From assembly GCA_030704765.1 (NCBI GenBank), contig JAUYDD010000050.1, forward strand, positions 1 through 8,301: a stretch of 8,301 nucleotides of DNA. Reading direction: 5' to 3'. Source of the DNA: Nanobdellota archaeon. GTDB taxonomy: Archaea; Nanobdellota; Nanobdellia; Pacearchaeales; GW2011-AR1. Positions 5,782 through 8,301 of this stretch are shown piece by piece (within the stretch, counting starts at the first letter, position 1; each line of letters opens with the position of its first letter). The notes beneath the pieces are model-generated. The model had not been told where the DNA came from, ran no database searches, and saw only the letters and a list, made by a program, of their open reading frames with translations. Made by a program: the position numbers and the translations under genes.

Positions 5782-5887
5782 TTTCAAATCGTGTTTAATA
5801 CTTCATATCTTGCCACAATCGATTTGAAACTTTCAAAATCTTTGGATTTTGAATGGTCCAGAAAAACTTCTGAAAGTTTTTCTTGGA
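5782..5887. repeat. hairpin array downstream of copA (diverged copy of the 1637-1697 pair)
   Basis: Three stem-loops follow one another. TTTCAAATCG (5782-5791) pairs with CGATTTGAAA (5820-5829) around a 28-nt loop. TTCAAAATC-TTTG-GATTTTGAA occupies 5832-5853. TCCAGAAAAACTT-CTGA-AAGTTTTTCTTGGA (5857-5887) has one bulged T. The last two are homologous to 1637-1697, with compensated differences (CCC/GGG to TCC/GGA; A4/T4 to A5/T5). The array lies between convergent genes and would suit bidirectional termination. Confidence 0.75.
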
Positions 5888-5947
5888 GACTAAAATTTCC
5901 GGTCGTGAAACGAAAAAATTTGCAGAAAATACTATTGAAACAAGGAT

Positions 5948-5970
5948 AAAATATTTTTAGGATATTTTTT
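5948..5970 (+). terminator. probable terminator of the copper operon
   Basis: AAAATAT (5948-5954) pairs with ATATTTT (5962-5968), and a run of T (5965-5971) follows at the end of the convergent gene. The TTTTTAGGAT tail motif of the repeat family lies inside (5954-5963). A T-rich tract is sufficient for archaeal termination, so the T-run matters more than the weak stem. Confidence 0.45.
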
Positions 5971-6449
5971 TATGCGTATACGCACTTCTTATTAGAACAT
6001 TTAACAGCTGCACTATTGACTTTACAACCTGTATCTGGAAATATTATAGGGCATGAATATACCTCATAATCATTTAGTTTTGCTGCAATTTTAGAAATAT
6101 AGTTATTGTTTGTAGGTTTTCCACAATAGACGCTTAGTACTCCGCAATCACTGTTATTATTGCAAGTATTTGAATTGCCAAACAATTGCAAAATCTCATT
6201 TTTAAGTTCATCGCAGCTTCTATTTATATATAATGTAGGAACTGACAAAGTCTTAGACTCATTTTCTAAAGGTTTGCTGCTAAACTCTTTAACTACAATA
6301 TTCTTTGATAAATCCTCTATTTTCTTATCAAGGCCAGTCTTGACATTATACATATAGAAAGCCAGTATAAGCACAGCAATGACTAGAATTCCAATCATAT
6401 AAAATTCCTTTTTTACTTCTTTTTTAACTTCTTTAACTTCTTCAGTCAT
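5970..6449 (-). CDS. membrane-anchored, cysteine-rich extracytoplasmic protein
   Basis: I do not recognise a named family. The 159 residues comprise a charged N-terminus rich in Lys and Glu (1-15), one TM helix (about 17-34, YMIGILVIAVLILAF) and an extracytoplasmic domain. The domain has eight cysteines at 79, 96, 102, 109, 133, 142, 151 and 156, an even number that suits four disulfides. The spacing CNNNSDC...YCGKP...TGCKV...VKCSNKKCV resembles small secreted Cys-rich modules of archaea. Anchoring by an N-terminal helix with the C-terminus outside is the likely topology. The gene is monocistronic, with its own TATA box 26 nt upstream, and converges on copA. Context does not prove a link to copper. 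Confidence 0.75.
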   Translation of the reverse strand: MTEEVKEVKKEVKKEFYMIGILVIAVLILAFYMYNVKTGLDKKIEDLSKNIVVKEFSSKPLENESKTLSVPTLYINRSCDELKNEILQLFGNSNTCNNNSDCGVLSVYCGKPTNNNYISKIAAKLNDYEVYSCPIIFPDTGCKVNSAAVKCSNKKCVYA

Positions 6450-6470
6450 TATTACCTAAACAATGGCCTA

Positions 6471-6479
6471 TTTATAAAT
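6471..6479 (-). promoter_or_regulatory. TATA box of the Cys-rich membrane protein gene
   Basis: On the - strand, ATTTATAAATAG is centred about 26 nt before the ATG (6449). This predicts transcription starting at or next to the start codon, the geometry of a leaderless archaeal mRNA. A weak AGGTAA just before the ATG could only act if transcription started further upstream. Confidence 0.5.
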
Positions 6480-6520
6480 ATTGTCAAATAAAAGAATATA
6501 TGTAGAATTGACTTAATAAA

Positions 6521-6716
6521 ATCAAAAAAACAATCCACCACACACTAAAGGTGTGGGTTTGTGACAGGCACTTGTTTTTTGGATGCAAGAAAAAACTTTT
6601 ATGGTTTTTTCTGCACAGAAAATTGCATAAAACAATTTTCTTGTGCTCCGAAATTGATAACAGTATCTTTTTGCTACGCTCCATAATAAATTCTGGAGTT
6701 ATCAATTTCGGACATA
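6521..6716. repeat. hairpin element, compact copy (head module A plus 99-nt block plus closing arm)
   Basis: The head ATCAAAAAAACAA (6521-6533) pairs with TTGTTTTTTGGAT (6572-6584) around CCACAC-ACTAAAG-GTGTGG (6538-6556 area). Block 6586-6684, identical to 1698-1796, carries AGAAAAAAC/GTTTTTTCT (6588-6612) and GCACAGAAAATTG/CAATTTTCTTGTGC (6613-6646). The last stem, TCCGAAATTGATAAC (6647-6661) with GTTATCAATTTCGGA (6698-6712), is a perfect 15 bp with an inner CTCCA/TGGAG. The element ends in GACATA at 6716, one base before the rpoL stop codon on the other strand. It gives a T-run on both strands and probably serves as the rpoL terminator. A short - strand ORF inside it (6484-6720) is not a gene. 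Confidence 0.85.
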
Positions 6717-6983
6717 TCACTTAACTGCTTTCTTGAACTCATCAGAATACTTGTCAAGATCTTTTTTTATCTTAGAAATTGCATCAGATAATGCTTTTTT
6801 AGCAGTTTTACCATCTGTAATTATCTTCATAATAATAGGCTTACTATAATGTTCTTTTCTCCAGACACCTTGTTTTACACTATCATCTTGATTAAGATAT
6901 ACCCTTACTATCTCTGCAACAGTGGGATTATCTATCTTGAATTCAAGTTCATTTTTCTCATCTTTAATTATTTTTATTTCCAT
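6717..6983 (-). CDS. rpoL: DNA-directed RNA polymerase subunit L (Rpo11)
   Basis: This 88-residue protein matches the archaeal Rpo11/RpoL subunit (homologous to eukaryotic Rpb11 and the bacterial alpha N-terminal domain) in length and layout. A MEIKIIKDEKNELEF first strand is followed by NPTVAEIVRVYL, corresponding to the family's HTxxNLLRxxL helix. Next come the HYSKPIIMKIITDGKT strands and a long C-terminal amphipathic helix (KKALSDAISKIKKDLDKYSDEF). Rpo11 pairs with Rpo3 in the polymerase assembly platform. The usual His of the HTL motif is replaced (NPTV). A TATA box about 27 nt upstream suggests a leaderless mRNA. The stop codon directly abuts a hairpin element, so the last residues may have been reset by that junction. 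This gene is the main evidence that the host is archaeal. Confidence 0.85.
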   Translation of the reverse strand: MEIKIIKDEKNELEFKIDNPTVAEIVRVYLNQDDSVKQGVWRKEHYSKPIIMKIITDGKTAKKALSDAISKIKKDLDKYSDEFKKAVK

Positions 6984-7142
6984 ATTGATAGATTAATAAG
7001 CGATGATTTATAGGAATTAAAGAAAAAGTTGGTTTTTAAACCTTTTGAATAACTAATAGCGTGATAGCTCGATTTACATTTCTGTTTTTAATATACACGT
7101 AGGGATGGAGTTATCTTTTTTGCTTTGGATATTTAAATCCAA
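6984..7142 (-). promoter_or_regulatory. rpoL promoter region and 3' end of the MBF1-like gene
   Basis: On the - strand CCTATAAATC (7005-7014) is centred about 27 nt before the rpoL ATG. Further upstream are GGTTT-TT-AAACC (7031-7042), flanked by A- and T-runs, and TTGGAT-ATTTAA-ATCCAA (7125-7142), which ends exactly at the stop codon of the MBF1-like gene. These small hairpins could mark the end of that transcript, but on its strand they lack a clean T-run. No gene is seen here. Confidence 0.4.
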
Positions 7143-8051
7143 TCATCCTTTGGGTTCTAGAAGCTCTCTGCCACCTAAGATATTATCAAGTTCTTTAGTT
7201 TCTTTTTCTTTTAATAACCTTATCTCTTCTTTTCTTGCTTCAACAACTCTTTGTTTTTCTTCAATTTTTTTCTGTTCTTCTCTTCTCTCATATTTTGTCA
7301 CATCAATCTTTTTTTTAATCTCTCTTAAATCACCTACCCTAACTTTAGATAAATCAGCCTTTTCTATTTCAAACTCCCCTTTTTCATTGAAACTATGGCT
7401 CTCCATTAATTTTTCAGCTCTTTTTTCAAAATCTTCATCATTAATTATGCTCTCTATTTTAGGTTCAGGTATATGGTCCAGTACATTGCCATATTCATCT
7501 AATAAAACAGGTTTATCATAACTCTTTTTCATCCTATTTATTAATTCTATTTCATTTACTTTAATCAAACGTATTAAAAAAAAATTCTCGAGTTTTTTTA
7601 TTATTCCTTCAGTATTATCAGGAAGCCTGGCTTTTTCAAGCATCTCAATTGATATTTCAGAAACATTTATTGCCTCTGCAAGTTGTTTTTGGGATAATCC
7701 TTTTCTTCTCCTGTTCCTCATTATCTCCCAATGATAATAATCAACCAAATCAGGCATTTTTTTTACAGGAATTTCAAGTTTAGGATTCTTGTCAAGTTCT
7801 TTTAATAAAGTATCTCTTTTGATTAATTCTTCTTTTTTAGGGTCATTCATTCCAGCAAGACGCTTCATTCTTTCATAGACTCCAACACCTCTTTCAGATT
7901 CTTTAATCTGCATCTTATCAGGTTTTCTTATTATAGAAATATTTTCAATTATAGCACATCTTTCACATAATAAATTCACACTTCCTTCATAGATGACATC
8001 ATGTAATTGCACACTGTCTTCTTTCACTCTGCATCTTGCACATTTCTCCAT
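7143..8051 (-). CDS. MBF1-like transcription factor: zinc ribbon, XRE-type HTH, long charged C-terminus
   Basis: This 302-residue protein starts with a four-cysteine zinc ribbon (C4, C7, C29, C32). After a linker, a Cro/C1-type helix-turn-helix spans about 105-160 (HWEIMRNRRRKGLSQKQLAEAINVSEISIEML). That ribbon-HTH order is typical of archaeal MBF1, the multiprotein bridging factor, which links regulators to TBP or associates with ribosomes. Archaeal MBF1 is usually about 150-170 residues, so the extra C-terminal 130 residues are notable: a DEDFEKRAEKLMESHSF region, then a Lys/Glu-rich predicted coiled coil (about 235-295). It starts at 8051 with AGGAG (8058-8062) 6 nt upstream. It could instead be a lineage-specific regulator that kept only the MBF1 layout. 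No operon partner is visible. Confidence 0.75.
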   Translation of the reverse strand: MEKCARCRVKEDSVQLHDVIYEGSVNLLCERCAIIENISIIRKPDKMQIKESERGVGVYERMKRLAGMNDPKKEELIKRDTLLKELDKNPKLEIPVKKMPDLVDYYHWEIMRNRRRKGLSQKQLAEAINVSEISIEMLEKARLPDNTEGIIKKLENFFLIRLIKVNEIELINRMKKSYDKPVLLDEYGNVLDHIPEPKIESIINDEDFEKRAEKLMESHSFNEKGEFEIEKADLSKVRVGDLREIKKKIDVTKYERREEQKKIEEKQRVVEARKEEIRLLKEKETKELDNILGGRELLEPKG

Positions 8052-8054
8052 TTT

Positions 8055-8125
8055 GATCTCCTATTTTTAATAGAATAAAAATATATAAATGTAGTTTTTA
8101 TTCTTTTTTATCCTAAAAGATATAT
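8055..8125 (-). promoter_or_regulatory. promoter and Shine-Dalgarno of the MBF1-like gene
   Basis: On the - strand AGGAGATC (8055-8062) lies just before the ATG, unlike the leaderless genes nearby. Two TATA candidates are present: ATTTATATAT (8081-8090) and CTATATATATC (about 8114-8124). The nearer would place the start of transcription inside the Shine-Dalgarno, so the farther one, with a leader of about 40 nt, may fit better. Confidence 0.45.
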
Positions 8126-8161
8126 ATAGATTTTGATTAACACCTCCCATAATTTTAAAAT

Positions 8162-8301
8162 ATCAAAAAAACAATGGGCCACCACACCCTAAAGGTTTTT
8201 TGCCACAGCTAAAAAATCGCCTGCTGGCGAGTGTGGTTTGATTGGCCCTTGTTTTTAGGATGCGCACGAAAACTTTCAGAAGTTTTCGGCGCCACAAAAT
8301 T
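8162..8301. repeat. hairpin element, third head module A (runs off the window)
   Basis: The ATCAAAAAAACAA / TTGTTTTTAGGAT frame (8162-8174 / 8249-8261) encloses GGGCCA/TGGCCC (8176-8181/8243-8248) and CCACAC/GTGTGG (8182-8187/8231-8236). Inside are CC-TAAA-GG (8188-8195), a TTTTTTGC/GC-T-AAAAAA stem (8196-8216) and TCGCC-TGCT-GGCGA (8217-8230), giving a cloverleaf-like head. It is followed by GCGC-A-CGAAAACTT-TCAG-AAGTTTTCG-GCGC (8262-8292), a version of the TCAG-loop hairpin. The rest lies outside the window. Confidence 0.8.

Noticed and set aside
5974..5983. GCGTATACGC perfect palindrome
   Set aside because: It falls in the last codons of the Cys-rich protein gene and is short enough to be chance.
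6484..6720. 78-residue - strand ORF
   Set aside because: It lies in the hairpin element and its sequence follows the repeat structure; the protein looks like nothing known.
6717..6983. DUF167/YggU family as identity of the 88-residue protein
   Set aside because: Length is similar, but the MEIKI-NELEF start, the position of the HTxxNLLR-like helix and the long C-terminal helix match Rpo11 better.
7105..7521. 138-residue + strand ORF rich in Ser, Leu and Phe
   Set aside because: It is the antisense of the Lys/Glu-rich C-terminus of the MBF1-like gene; the composition is the expected mirror of AAA/GAA codons.

Overview
The window is AT-rich DNA from an archaeon. The strongest evidence is a gene for RNA polymerase subunit L (Rpo11), together with an MBF1-type zinc-ribbon/HTH protein, a HerA-family ATPase and archaeal-style TATA elements. 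Several genes look leaderless, with a TATA element about 26 nt before the ATG. The small compact genes and the style of the membrane-anchored Cys-rich protein suggest a DPANN-type lineage (Woese-/Pacearchaeota-like), but that placement is inference.

Layout. At 1-140 lies one copy (B1) of a structured repeat. A HerA-like ATPase gene follows at 213-1541 (+). Positions 1569-2060 hold a gene-free array of consecutive stem-loops that ends in a second copy (B2) of the first repeat. Next come a 5'-truncated hemerythrin fragment (2039/2061-2254), a short coding remnant, and a promoter with a perfect 20-bp palindrome. The promoter drives a compact + strand operon at 2438-5765: hemerythrin, small membrane protein, cupin, separate HMA copper-binding protein, and CopA-type Cu(I) P1B-ATPase. 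A hairpin array at 5782-5970 separates this operon from a convergent gene for a membrane-anchored eight-cysteine protein (5970-6449, -). Another hairpin element (6521-6716) abuts the 3' end of rpoL/rpo11 (6717-6983, -). An MBF1-like regulator (7143-8051, -) follows, and a further hairpin element starts at 8162 and runs off the window.

How it works together. The operon reads as a metal/oxygen stress unit. The HMA protein would hand Cu(I) to CopA for export, CopA has no N-terminal HMA domain of its own, and the hemerythrin could sense or store O2 or iron. No metal-responsive repressor gene is visible, but the palindrome between the TATA box and the predicted start of transcription is where one would bind.

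The most unusual content is the intergenic repeat family. It is modular and built almost wholly of stem-loops, with recurrent TAAA and CTGA/TCAG loops, shared end motifs (ATCAAAAAAACAA on the left, TCAATTTC-S-GACATA on the right), one 99-nt block identical at two distant loci, and stems whose sequence differs between copies while pairing is kept. I do not recognise it as a described family.
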